Below, one piece after another: positions 1 to 10,902 of a stretch of 64,000 nt of DNA (its first letter is position 1; the number at the start of each line of letters is the position of its first letter). The notes below the pieces were generated by a model. The model saw only the letters and a list, made by a program, of their open reading frames with translations. It was not told the origin of the DNA and made no database searches. This DNA comes from Biscogniauxia marginata (lineage: Eukaryota > Ascomycota > Sordariomycetes > Xylariales > Xylariaceae). The DNA is taken from the NCBI GenBank assembly GCA_022695795.1, contig MU404068.1, positions 62,001-126,000 on the forward strand. The letters run 5' to 3'. Both the position numbers and the translations under genes were made by a program.

Positions 1-332
1 GCCCGCTCTCGCGCTCGTAAACCCACCACTTTCTTACCGACACTTTTGCGTGCACGTCTGGGCCAATTCGAAACCGCTTGACTACAATTGCAATCAACCT
101 GCCGCCTGACACGACAATTCGCGCGATCAGCAACTTACGGATAGTCACAGCTCTTTGTATGCCGTAGCACGTCATCGGCGGGTATTCTCTACGAGTCCAG
201 ACGAGTGAAGGGGCTGTCGTCCAGGATATATCGCACAACCACACGGTTACTCAAATATCCGCTTTTGGGGGACACGAACACAGTCCTCGCGCTGCTCCTT
301 CACACAATTCCCGCCCTCGAGTACCTATTTGG
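1..332. other. Upstream region of the Zn2Cys6 factor gene
   Basis: No complete gene is visible. The only ATG (about 159) opens a three-codon frame. The stretch is probably 5' untranslated sequence or an intron of the following transcription factor gene, whose first coding exon I could not locate. Confidence 0.4.
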
Positions 333-3293
333 TTGGCAACGCAGCCTTGTCCTCCCGAGGGTTCGTACGCAGTACCAGAGCCCAGCTGGCCGCAAATTCA
401 CCACCAGACATTCCGGGTCTGCCCAGACCCGACCGTCACAATTTCCACTCCAATCCGAATTCACTCGATCCTCTCCCCTCCGGATCCGTCAAATATCGAT
501 GAGAGTTCAAATTCGGCACCCTCCCAGGGCACGCCAAAGAGAAAATTCGAGGAGACTCTGTCTCCGCCCGATGTTCAGCTAAAGCCCCCTTCTTCACCTG
601 CACCTGCGCTGCCGGACAGACAGCGGCCGACTACGGAGCCGTCACACACAGAGGGGCCGGGAGGCGACGCGCCTCGGGGCCCCGGGGATGAAGAAGCGCA
701 GCCTGTCTTGGTAAGCGGAGCGGAGGGCAAAAAACCTTCAAAGATGCGTCCCCCGATGCGTTCGAGTATCGCGTGCACGCGATGTAGGAAGTCCAAAATA
801 AAATGCGAAAACCACAACGGAACCAGCCCCTGCGATAGCTGCATCAAGACGGGCAAAGATTGTGTCTTCAAAGTGCCTGACCCGCCTCCTCCAAAGAGAT
901 CTGAACCCCCTTCGGGAGTCAAACAAGAACGAGATGGAGGATCGGACAGGAAGAAACTCAAGAAAATTGACGACATTTCCAAGGTCGATAACCAAAGAGC
1001 AACCTTATACGCCGAGGAAGTACTTGCTGCTCCGTTCTTAACAGAGGACTTGTGGGAGCAGATACTTGACTTGTACAAGCTACACTTTGCCCCCGAGCTT
1101 CCATTCTTGCACCTCCCGACTGTGAAAGAGCGACTAGGTCGCAGATTTAGGAACTCCCAGCCGGAGGAGAATGACCCAGACTGTAATTTAGTGCTATTAG
1201 GTGTATTGACACTTACCGCACGCTTTCACCAAGATCTAGTCAAATATCTCGCTCATATTTGCAACAGTCAACCCGGCAATGCTAGGACTCGCCCGGTTCA
1301 AACACAGCTTGATCCTGCTGCTGCCTCGGAATATTATGCCGATATCTTGGCGATGGCGCTTGGCCCGCTAAGAACCGCGATGGGCGTTGCTTCTACGCAG
1401 CGGGTTTCTGCCTTGCTCATGCTGGGCCTCTATGAATGGGGTCAGACACAGCCAAAGACCGGGGGAATAACAGCCTGGATGTATGTTGGTTCTGCCATCA
1501 GAATGGCGCAATTCCTAGGGCTCGGATTCGGGGATGCGCAAGAGCTGGGCGAGTCGAGATCTAGAGCCACCGACCTCCAGTCGCGGAGCTCTAGCTATCA
1601 GTCTCAGATGGCATTGCAGAAAGAAATCCAGAGACGAATCATGTTCAGCTGTTTTATCCTTGATCGCATGCTTGCTTGCGGCAAACACCGGGTCTCGATC
1701 ATACAACGACAAGATCTTCAAATCCAGCTTCCGTGCTCTGAAGACAAGTTCGACCTAGCCATGGAGGTGCAAACTGGTTTCTTGATGGATAAGGGACGAC
1801 ATGGGACTGACGATAGCGTCCTTAGTCGATTTGTTCAGCTGGTTGACATTTGGGGCGAAATATCTAAATTCAGTTCTCGTGGCGGCCGCCTCAACGAAGA
1901 ATATCCCCCTTGGGATGAGCGCACAACCTTTTACCAATTAAACGAAGCACTAGAAGATTTCGACTCGAACCTTCCGGGGACGTTCACCTTCTCGAGGTCA
2001 AACTATTTCAAGCATGAAAACCACCAAGCTTCGAGTGTGTATGTTCTACTCCACATGCTTAGGTGCGTCTGCTTAATCATGCTGCATCGGGAGTATGTAC
2101 CATTCGTGCCGATTCGTTGCAAGGAGCCCGAAGGACCGCTAGACAGCCCTGTCTTCCCAAAAGATGAGTACGAGCCGCCTGATGGGTGGTGGAAGGCAAG
2201 CGCGGTTCAGCTTTTCAAGGCCGCAAGGGGGATTGTGGACTTGATTGAGATTTGCCAGAGAAAGGATAAGCTACCGCAATCAACTATTGTCCTCTTTGCG
2301 ATATGGAATGCTGCCTTTGTGGGGCTTTACGGCTTTCACTTCCCCCAGATGGACACAGAAAGGCATATGCTGAGCTTTGACTACGAGGACCCCCAGCAAG
2401 ACGATCCCAAACCTGACCCCTTTAAGCATGGGCCGACGGCACTGACGTTTCAATCTCTTCATAAGATGTCGACTTGGTTGAAAATGGCATCAACCTACGT
2501 CGGGATACTACGGCAGATGGACAAGTACTTTGAGACGATCAAGCAGGATTACTACAAGTTTGCCGAGTTGAACTTGCGGACGAACAGGACGACTTTACGT
2601 GTCAGGGAAGGCGGTACGGGCGGTGGCCTTGAAGAGTATCGGCCACTGGTCAGGCAGCTTAAAGATTTTGGGACTCTGCAACCGGATGAGCATGACAATG
2701 TCGATATTTCAGAACGATCACGAGCAACTACTATGGACCCAGCGATGACAGGTGAGGTGGATAATCAAAATAACTCGGCACTGAACTTGAAATCTACGTC
2801 CGCCCCACCAGGTTCATTCACAGCGATCAATCGTACGCCATCTATGATGACGTCGAAACCAAATCGCATATTTAGTCGAGCAGCAGGGCCGCAGGGAGCA
2901 CAAGCCCAGACGTATGCGGACTCTTGGCGATATCATAGCAGCACACCACAGCCACAATCATCCCCAGCGCAAGCATATCCTACGCCAAGCACAATGTTCG
3001 ATACGGCCTCGATTGCCGCCCAGGCTCATGACCGAACCTTAAAGCAGGATGAAAGTGAGGGCTTCTGGATATGTCTCAAGAAAGAGGAGCCGCGACGATT
3101 TGGTACAATGGGAGATCTAGGATTGTTCTCAACCGGAGAGTCCCAGCTCTCGGTATCTGATATGCCCTTTGGGGACTCATCCTACATTCCCGCTATGGAC
3201 TTTTCATATCAATTCCTACAGCAAGCAGACGAGGCATACGAAGATCCCATATACTGTTTGGCATCCGATAAAATAAAGAAGCGAAAGGCATAA
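333..3293 (+). CDS. Zn2Cys6 fungal transcription factor (5' end uncertain)
   Basis: Nuclear DNA-binding regulator of the Gal4 class. A full zinc binuclear cluster is visible (spacing C-X2-C-X6-C-X8-C-X2-C-X6-C, about 774-863), followed by a basic linker and a fungal-specific transcription factor middle domain of several hundred residues; the C-terminal 250 residues are low complexity. The frame is open from 333 to the TAA at 3293, but the only in-frame ATG before the cluster is at 744, which would give 849 residues. The Pro/Ser-rich sequence before 744 reads like genuine coding sequence, so an upstream exon carrying the start codon, possibly outside the window, is likely. No intron interrupts the frame after 744. 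The regulated pathway cannot be inferred from the sequence. Confidence 0.85.
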   Translation: MATQPCPPEGSYAVPEPSWPQIHHQTFRVCPDPTVTISTPIRIHSILSPPDPSNIDESSNSAPSQGTPKRKFEETLSPPDVQLKPPSSPAPALPDRQRPTTEPSHTEGPGGDAPRGPGDEEAQPVLVSGAEGKKPSKMRPPMRSSIACTRCRKSKIKCENHNGTSPCDSCIKTGKDCVFKVPDPPPPKRSEPPSGVKQERDGGSDRKKLKKIDDISKVDNQRATLYAEEVLAAPFLTEDLWEQILDLYKLHFAPELPFLHLPTVKERLGRRFRNSQPEENDPDCNLVLLGVLTLTARFHQDLVKYLAHICNSQPGNARTRPVQTQLDPAAASEYYADILAMALGPLRTAMGVASTQRVSALLMLGLYEWGQTQPKTGGITAWMYVGSAIRMAQFLGLGFGDAQELGESRSRATDLQSRSSSYQSQMALQKEIQRRIMFSCFILDRMLACGKHRVSIIQRQDLQIQLPCSEDKFDLAMEVQTGFLMDKGRHGTDDSVLSRFVQLVDIWGEISKFSSRGGRLNEEYPPWDERTTFYQLNEALEDFDSNLPGTFTFSRSNYFKHENHQASSVYVLLHMLRCVCLIMLHREYVPFVPIRCKEPEGPLDSPVFPKDEYEPPDGWWKASAVQLFKAARGIVDLIEICQRKDKLPQSTIVLFAIWNAAFVGLYGFHFPQMDTERHMLSFDYEDPQQDDPKPDPFKHGPTALTFQSLHKMSTWLKMASTYVGILRQMDKYFETIKQDYYKFAELNLRTNRTTLRVREGGTGGGLEEYRPLVRQLKDFGTLQPDEHDNVDISERSRATTMDPAMTGEVDNQNNSALNLKSTSAPPGSFTAINRTPSMMTSKPNRIFSRAAGPQGAQAQTYADSWRYHSSTPQPQSSPAQAYPTPSTMFDTASIAAQAHDRTLKQDESEGFWICLKKEEPRRFGTMGDLGLFSTGESQLSVSDMPFGDSSYIPAMDFSYQFLQQADEAYEDPIYCLASDKIKKRKA

Positions 3294-5739
3294 TGATTGC
3301 GAGCCGAAATCGATCGAGCGAGCGAGCGATTCTTCATTGTTATTAGGCGTATTCGGGGAAAAGGGCTAGGTAGCCGCAAGGGTAGGTGTCTGGGGTTTTC
3401 TTATATCCGTTTAGTAGAAAGCGGTTCAAAAAAATCACGTTGGTGCATTTTCATGCAGGTCTTTTCTCTGAGATGGTCACTTAATGGTATTCCTTTCCCC
3501 CCCCCTTCGATATCCAACGCAGCATTTCAATGAAACGCGGACTCCCATCATTTGAGTCGCAGACATGTGTGTTTTTAGACCATCTTGCAACATTGTTCTC
3601 TGTGAATAGGCGCATCTACCCTACCTCCTTGTCTCACTACGGAGATGTGGTGGGGAACTTGGCCCCCTATTGAAATACCATTACGGACATATCTGAACTG
3701 TACAGATAGCACTAGTCCAAGGTATGCCTCGGAAATGTTGTCTTCGGGGCTACATTTTGCGGACCTGAGAAGGGTGTTCATCTTAACCGAGAACCACATA
3801 GTTAACCGCCTATGAAGTTGTTTATTGAGTTTATTTTAAGATAAAGAGTTGTATCTTGACCTAATCCACTGTTAGGTGACAAGTTGGTCGTGGGATATGT
3901 TGGTGTTAACGAGGTTGTACATGTACTTTGTTGGCTGCCCTCCCGCCGTGGATGTCCCCTAAATAGCTGTGCAGTCAATATATCTAACCAAGCCCCGCCT
4001 TTCGACATTTGAGCCAATTAGATGAATGGTCACTCAATAGAGATACGAGCAACTTATACGTATCCCCCTTTATTACCTTCAACAAAATCATGTTTTACCT
4101 ACAGACATCGACGAAACACGGATCTCCATCAAGTCACCACGACTGTCACCTGAGAGTCCAAGAACAATATGTGAGGAATTCGAAACTGGGTGTGATATTT
4201 CCCCTTCGTACATCAAAATTAAAAGGAAGGTGACTCTGGGCATTGTGCCTTGTTTCACCCTTCTTCAACCACCGATGAGGTATCTCCGTACAACATTGAG
4301 GGGCGAAAGACTCCCAGGACGAAATGAAATGCACGGCACATACCCCCTGTAGCCTGTGTAATATATGCACAATCACAGTCGTCACAAAATTTTGCCCATG
4401 CGGCTGAATCAGATCATCGCCGTGGCCTGGAGAGATCGGCTATGTTTCATCGCCTAATCACATTATAACCTATATATGCTACATAACTCATAAAAATAGA
4501 TCGACGTGGTCCTTTCTTGCTGATGCTCGTATTTTCGAAAAGGGGGGGGGGGTGAAGGTTTATAATTCGCTATGTAGCTAAACCGATGACGTTCTACGGT
4601 TTATTCCGGGCTGGCGGTATTAAGTGCTGAGCCTCTCACGGGAATCTGACTTGCAGGCCGGAGAATTGATTTGCTATATATGCCTAGGTTGTGGTCCTCG
4701 TTGCTGAACCCTATTAAGTCGTTCCGTACCTCAGGGTCAGGCTTTGAACAGTTCTCTCGCAACCGGGATAATCCTCACTACACTAGGTTATCTAGCTGTC
4801 AACCACTGTACTAAACGAGTCATCAGATGGAGAAAGAGAGAGAGAAGAAAAAAACCCCTTAGCCTTGCAACGTAATTATAGAATGACATTGTAAGTAAGA
4901 CTAGGGTCGTATCAGTTCTGCAGCCACCACGGCACCTAATGAGATGTCAATCTCTCTACCTTCTAAGCATCGAGAGGTTAACCTGGAGAAAATCCGGTAT
5001 AGAGGCTGGCTGTGAAAGTAGCCGAAAGATGGCAAGCCCCGGTAGTGTTTAGTGGATTTTCACGAAGACAATTTTACCTATCTCTTCATCTATCTAGATA
5101 TATACCTGCACAAAAAAGGCAAGCTTCTCTCAAGGGGAGGAACAGGACTTTTTACACCCCTCTTGGTAGTTCTATCTCGTGTTTACTACGGAGCTGTGGT
5201 TTACCCTCTTTTCCTAACTTAAGTATATATATGTTTCACTTAGCGTAGTTTTGGTATGTTGTTAATCCTCTCTTTTCTTCTTGTTCTCTGTTCGATCCAA
5301 TATATACCACCTGCCGCCTAGCGTAAAGTGCTTGGTAAATGACTCGTCAGTATGCAAGTCAAAAGCTTTTGGCGCTCAGCTCCTACGTGGTTCAGTTAAA
5401 TAGGTGTTGACCTCGTCGGTAGAATCGTATAGAAAGAAGACATCAATGACATGCAGCATCATCTCATAATGATATATCATTGCTTACACGAGAAAATTCT
5501 TATAGAGTCATGAGTGTAAGTCACGGTGTAAAGCCAGGAGGCTAGGGAATCCTTTCTATTAACTACCTAGATTCTGGGATATCAATCATAACGCGACCCG
5601 GGTATCATTACTCCAAACTGCATGACCGCATGAAATACCTTTCTAAGTTATAACACATCTAGACGAATGGATTTGTGCTGTTATCCCACCTATCTAGTTT
5701 ATCTTTCTTATTTTCTCCTTCCCCTTCATGAGTTTTATT
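3294..5739. other. Long intergenic region
   Basis: About 2.4 kb without a supportable gene. It contains short unconvincing frames, a run of nine or more G near 4541, and a GA-rich stretch near 4830. The right end is the 3' flank of the minus-strand rhodopsin-like gene. Confidence 0.6.
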
Positions 5740-7112
5740 TTACGGGGTATTAGTTCGGTTAGGCTTCTCGTCTCCTGAATGATATACATCCTGCGTAAAC
5801 GATCGCTCTATCACGATCCTTGGAGGGGAAAACTGGCTTGCTCTAGCGCCCGTCACCTGGTGTTGGATTTCGCTAGAGAGACCGCCGCTTTCATTAAGTG
5901 GGAGCCAATCGGGGTAGCCATTATCTTTTCCATATAGGTGTGAGCTTCTAATACCGGGACTCTTGGGTTGCGAAAATCCGACGGTAGAAGCCTTAATGCC
6001 TTTGAACTTCTCGACGAAGTACCTATAGACTACTGGAAGGTTCGCGCACAGTATACCACCACAGGGTTCCCATGCCGACAATATTCCCAACGGAACTTCC
6101 CACCCTGCATACGGTTAGAAGTAGCGAGATAGGATCGGGCTAGAATCTTACAGGTGATATCGTCGGATGCCACCGAGACAACGAAGGAGAGTCGGGCGGC
6201 ACTAATCGCACACGTCCCCAACCCTAGGGAGAAGAGACAGCAGAGACTTAGCCTCTTATCCATCTGGACCTGCAGTCTGAGGATCACTGGTATCGGCATG
6301 GTAAAGATCCATAGATCAGTGACGAGGTTGGTAATATTGGTAAAGTAGGTAAAGGCGACCTTGTCTATACAGGTCCCCTCGGCAGCATCCCACCACGTTT
6401 GTACTGGTCTGCAGCCGAATCCCATCAGAAGCTCCATGGCCATGAGCCATAGGGTCACAAAGACAGCGGTAGCTAGGACCACGCGGCGAAATATACAGGT
6501 TACGAAGATGCGGTAGTATAAGGCTAGGATGGAAAGCTTGGTGCTGACGATCGCGACGTTATAAAAATGGCTAAAGATATAGTCGCCCTGTTCATGGTTA
6601 GGAAAATTCCTCTGTATCTATTTAACAAATACATATCGTGACTTACCATTAAGAACTCAGAGAAGTCTTCGTCCGAGACTGCCTGTCTGTGACGACCGAG
6701 TCCATTGGGGGCCCCTATTAAACCACAGTCAGAGGAATAATCCATTGATGCATACGAGTTATCAGAGACAGGCTTATCGGTACGGACCAAAGATTAAACC
6801 AACAACACATACTGCAACCGAAGCGATCTAAGCCAAGCGAGTCAGTTCCAGCCATGCTATCTGTGAAGACCACAGAGCGAGAGATAAAGAAGACTCTAAG
6901 TTTGTCTACGGATTTGGACATACCGTAGCCCATATTATCAAATAATCATCGAAACGACACCGGCCACCCGCGGCAGGTCGTCTCTGTACCCATAGCCTGA
7001 ATGCTGTGCTGAGTATCTCGAGCGGGATGGGAATAGAGTACAAGGCGTTAAGCACACCCGTTCTCGATTCGGCCAGGTACTCTGGACTATACGTGCTCGT
7101 GCTGGAGGCCAT
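5740..7112 (-). CDS. Fungal rhodopsin-like integral membrane protein
   Basis: Polytopic membrane protein of the fungal family with a rhodopsin-like seven-helix domain, which includes members found near secondary-metabolite clusters. I read five exons on the minus strand: 7112-6924, 6827-6788, 6714-6647, 6587-6152 and 6104-5740, giving 365 residues in one continuous frame. Family landmarks appear in order: an early DDYL-IWAT block, a GLGRH loop, a helix ending in LALYYRIF, the GCRP-Q-WW segment, then TNITNLVTDLWIF, GLGTCAISAARLSF and SAWEPCGGI. The second intron (6787-6715) has a poor donor, GTCCGT, and exon 2 is only 40 nt, but this structure restores the family sequence without gaps. The hydrophilic tail after the last helix is variable. 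Ligand and function are unknown. Confidence 0.8.
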
Positions 7113-8463
7113 CGTCCCTCAAAGACAGCCGGTCCGTCGAGTTATTTTTCGAAGTTGAGAACGATGGGGATAGACACGGAGGCAAAAAATGCCATAAAAA
7201 TGGAGGCTGCTCCTTAGGCGTCATTCTGTTATTATTGGCACACCCAAAAAGGTTGTTCGCTGCATGGGAACGTGTAAGCCTAGCTGCAAGTAAAGGCGAA
7301 CGTGGGATTCAAGACCATGCAAGGCCACATGCGCATGTGCCGTTGGGCCCCCAAGCGAGCCTTGCTCGGTCAATATAATAGTGCAACAATGGCCAAAGGC
7401 GTCTCGCCCAAGGAAGGCTCCCCAAATGATACTAATTTGTCTAGGGAGCAAGCCGGCGACCACCAACAACTTGCAGTCCTGCCCCATACCCCATGCCCGA
7501 CCCGACCCGTTACCTTGCTGAGTCGAGCCCCGTACACGCACATGGTTATGTGGGAACAGGAAATTCGCAGACTAACTCGATGGAACATTGCCAGCCAAGG
7601 AGGGCTGAAGGCGAGGAGCCTGCAGGGTGCTGCATGTCGATGTTGGTGATAGGTAATCATCGGTGAAAGTCCACGCTGCCTATAACAAGGCAAGGCTCTC
7701 TGCGCACTAGACGAGAAGGAAGTAGACATGCTGTGTGCTGCATGCTCTATAGCAAAGTCCGGAAGCATCCGATTTGTGTTCGGACTAGGGTGACGATCCT
7801 GCGCGGTCTAAATTTATCACGTCTCATAGATTAGATCCTCTCCAAGCTACACTAACACGAGCCTGCACTAACAGGTACTCGAGAGCTTGTTGAGGTAAGG
7901 GATCGGCCTAGGAGTGGAATAATTGGGGAAGGTTTAAAGCTAACAGAGTTACTTGGAACTTTTATCTAAGTCGAGTTCGACTTGACAACAAGAAATCAAG
8001 GTCCAGCTTAAATCTTAATTTACCCGTTAAAAGTTTCCACGTCTTTAAATTAGTTTTAAAAGTTGAGAGATGATAATTATAACAATGATGAAAGAAAACT
8101 TTAAATTTATTAATAACCATTTCAAATATAAAGCTTTAATATATTAACCACTTTATAAATCTTAAATATAATTTAAATGAAACAAAGTTTAAAAATTAAA
8201 AGGTTGACTTTTAAAATAAGAGAAAAAGGGAAAGAAAGAAAAGTGAATAAGAGGTTCACTAGTAAACATTTCCTATAACTTAAGCAATGTCCCAGATTTA
8301 CAGCGCATTTTAATGTTATCTGTAATCTGTAGTAAGACAATTGACCCGAACCTCACCCCGGTATCACGAGCTGAACTGCGCCTTCTCTGCTCAATCCTGC
8401 GCTCCCGCTATGTTGCGATTAAGATAAGAAAAGATCATCTGCATCCAGTCGAAAAGAGAAGAG
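7113..8463. other. Intergenic region with AT-rich part
   Basis: No gene supported. From about 7980 to 8280 the sequence becomes AT-rich (many TTTAAA and TTAAAT words), unlike the coding flanks. It ends in the promoter of the carboxylesterase gene. Confidence 0.55.
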
Positions 8464-10550
8464 ATGAAGGCGGGTGTCCTCGTGGCCGTCGCCGCAGCCG
8501 CAGCATGGCCGGCAGACGCTCTGTATAGTGCTTCCGCGCTTGCCGTCGATCTTGGCTACGCAACATACCGGGGCTACTACAACGACACTTACGACCTCAA
8601 TATCTGGAAGAGGTAGGTAGGAATGCGGGCGTCTGATGACATGCGTTACGACCACGCGACTCGGTTCGGCTAACCACCGTCCAAATAGTGTCCGCTATGC
8701 AGCACCCCCGGTTGGACGGCTGAGATGGCAAGCTCCGCAGGATCCTCTGTTGGACAACGGCGGCATTACCCCAGCAGTAGAACAACCCCCTCTTTGTCCG
8801 CAGTCGGGCGCTTTTGGCGTCCCCAAGGTTTATGGATTCAACTCTGGCCCCGGCGATGAGGACTGTCTTTTTCTAAACGTGTTTGCCGCCCCGAACGCCT
8901 CCTCCTTGCCCGTGTTGGTCTGGATACGTGGGTTCACTACCTCCCCCTCCTGGATTAGCCAGCATATCCTAACCACCAATATTCAGATGGAGGCGGCTAT
9001 TCGGACTTTGGGGTTACGTATGATCCTAGCGTATGGATGAATAGCAATGAAAACGGGTTCATCACCGTTGAGATACAATACCGTCTAGGTGCATTCGGGT
9101 ATCTCGCCTCTGCCGACGTCAAGGAAAAGGGACAACTCAACGCTGGCCTTCTAGACCAGCAATTCGCCTACGGATGGGTTCAGAAGCATATCGCCAAGTT
9201 TGGTGGTGACCCAACTCGAGTGACTATTGGAGGTGAATCCTCGGGCGCGGGCTCTGTTATGTACCAAACTATGGCATATGGTGGCAAGGAGTCCAACCTA
9301 TTCAATAATGTTTGTTCGTCCGTTCTATAAGACGGATAATGGCATGATAAACTAAACCAGTCTCTAGATCATCGCTGCTAGCCCCTATACTCCTGCGATA
9401 TATCGGTATAGCGATCCGGTCCCGACGGCACACTACGACAAGTTTGCTGAACTGGCTGGATGCGGTCGAACCTCTTCCTCTCCAGGCCAGTATTCGAGCG
9501 TCTTTGATTGTTTAGTTGCCGCCGACTCTGAAGTACTGCAGAACGCCAGTGGTATCGTCTCCACTACTCAAGGTTACTTCGGCAGCTTTGCTTTCTTGCC
9601 AGTGGTATCGTCTCCACTACTCAAGGTTACTTCGGCAGCTTTGCTTTCTTGCCAGTTATTGATGACGATTACATACAAGAACGGCCGGCACGACAGCTTT
9701 TACTCGGCAGGGTGAGTGGAAAGCGTTTACTTGTAGGGGTAAGTCCCTTTCCTAAAAGTTCTTTGCTGTATCTATTGACGAGTAAAAGAACAACGCGAAC
9801 GACGGCGTACCCCTGACGAACCCGGAAGTCGCCACGAGAGAGCAATACGATAATTTCATCTTGAGCCACTTTCCGCTCTTTAATACTAGTGATATTTCCT
9901 CGCTTAATGCCCTATACCAGGCCAGAAACTCGGAGCTAGGTGACAACGGCATCCGCTATGACACGCTCGGCGACTCAGGCCCGACCGCGCTGACTCAATC
10001 TGGATATGCCACAGGCATACAACAGACCGTCTTCAACATAGCGGCCGAGACAGTTTTCGACTGTCCAGCCCAATGGTTCGCCGAAGCATTTAGCACGGGA
10101 CATCGACAAGCCTGGAAATATCAGTACTCGGTCGAGCCATCCTACCACGGGGCCGACCTGGGCGCGTACTTCGCTGTGGGTGCGACGCTGCCCAACGCCG
10201 ACTTCGGACGCACGATGCAGAAGATCTTGGGGAGTTTCATCGTTAACGATACCCCGGTGATCTCGGTTGGAGACGCCACCGCGAACTACTCCAATGCCAC
10301 GGTGCCCATCGGCTCGAACGGCAAAATCAAGTGGCCTCAGTTTACCTTGTCGGAGCCCTGGCAGATGGATCTCAACACGACTGGTGGGACTACGTCGCTC
10401 GTCACGGTGACTCCTGATTTGAGCTACTACGTGAGGTTAGGCCCGGGTATCGTTAATAATTTCCGATTGGCGAATGCAATTACCTGGGAAGGCGGCCGTG
10501 GTGTTCGTTGTGCGTTCTGGCGTGCTGTAGCGCCTAGAGTGCCACAGTAA
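8464..10550 (+). CDS. Secreted type-B carboxylesterase/lipase, frame broken unless a 53-nt intron is removed
   Basis: Alpha/beta-hydrolase of the carboxylesterase type-B family, hydrolysing ester bonds outside the cell. It starts with an Ala-rich signal peptide at ATG 8464. Exons read 8464-8612, 8689-8927, 8987-9309, 9368-9738 and 9789-10550. The oxyanion motif HGGG lies at the second intron junction and the nucleophile motif GESSG has its serine near residue 214; the C-terminal WEGGRG block is family-typical. A perfect 53-bp tandem duplication in exon 4 (9545-9650) shifts the frame and leads to TGA at 9713. Ignoring 53 nt restores a normal 596-residue enzyme. The repeat contains AGGT, so removal of 9573-9625 as a GT-AG intron would repair it exactly. 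Otherwise the gene is a recent pseudogene. Confidence 0.8.
9545..9650 (+). repeat. Perfect 53-bp tandem duplication in exon 4
   Basis: Two identical head-to-tail 53-bp copies, 9545-9597 and 9598-9650; identity continues six bases beyond the second copy, so the exact joint is ambiguous. Each copy contains CAAGGTTAC, placing an AG|GT junction 53 bases apart. Confidence 0.97.
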
Positions 10551-10902
10551 CAATAGTGATAATTCTGTATAATTCTGTAATAAAATGGCAAGAATATACG
10601 AGACATAAGTTTCAACATAGAGGGAAGCCCACTCACGCCTACTATGTTGTCTCGCGCTTTCTTATATGAAGGAAGTATAGGGGAAATTGCCTACCTAAGC
10701 AAGGTAAATAGAAATAACAAAGCATGACTAGCACCGCGTAAACTCTCTGCCGAGACAACTGTATTTCAGCATCAGAAATAGCTAAGATAATTAATGAAAA
10801 CTACTTACATCTATCTGTTCCTATCGTATCACGACCGTGTCATAGTTATCATATTCCATCTCTCTTCTTAACGCCCACAACTCCTCGCGACGGGCTAAAG
10901 CA
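10551..10902. other. Intergenic region
   Basis: 3' flank of the carboxylesterase and upstream sequence of the DUF6604 relic. Moderately AT-rich, with a possible polyadenylation region near 10560-10590. No gene seen. Confidence 0.5.

Noticed and set aside
205..582. 125-residue frame at the left edge
   Set aside because: Starts with GTG and overlaps the better-supported transcription factor frame.
7221..7768. Overlapping frames on both strands between the rhodopsin-like and esterase genes
   Set aside because: No recognisable domains, no in-phase exons, and mostly non-ATG starts.
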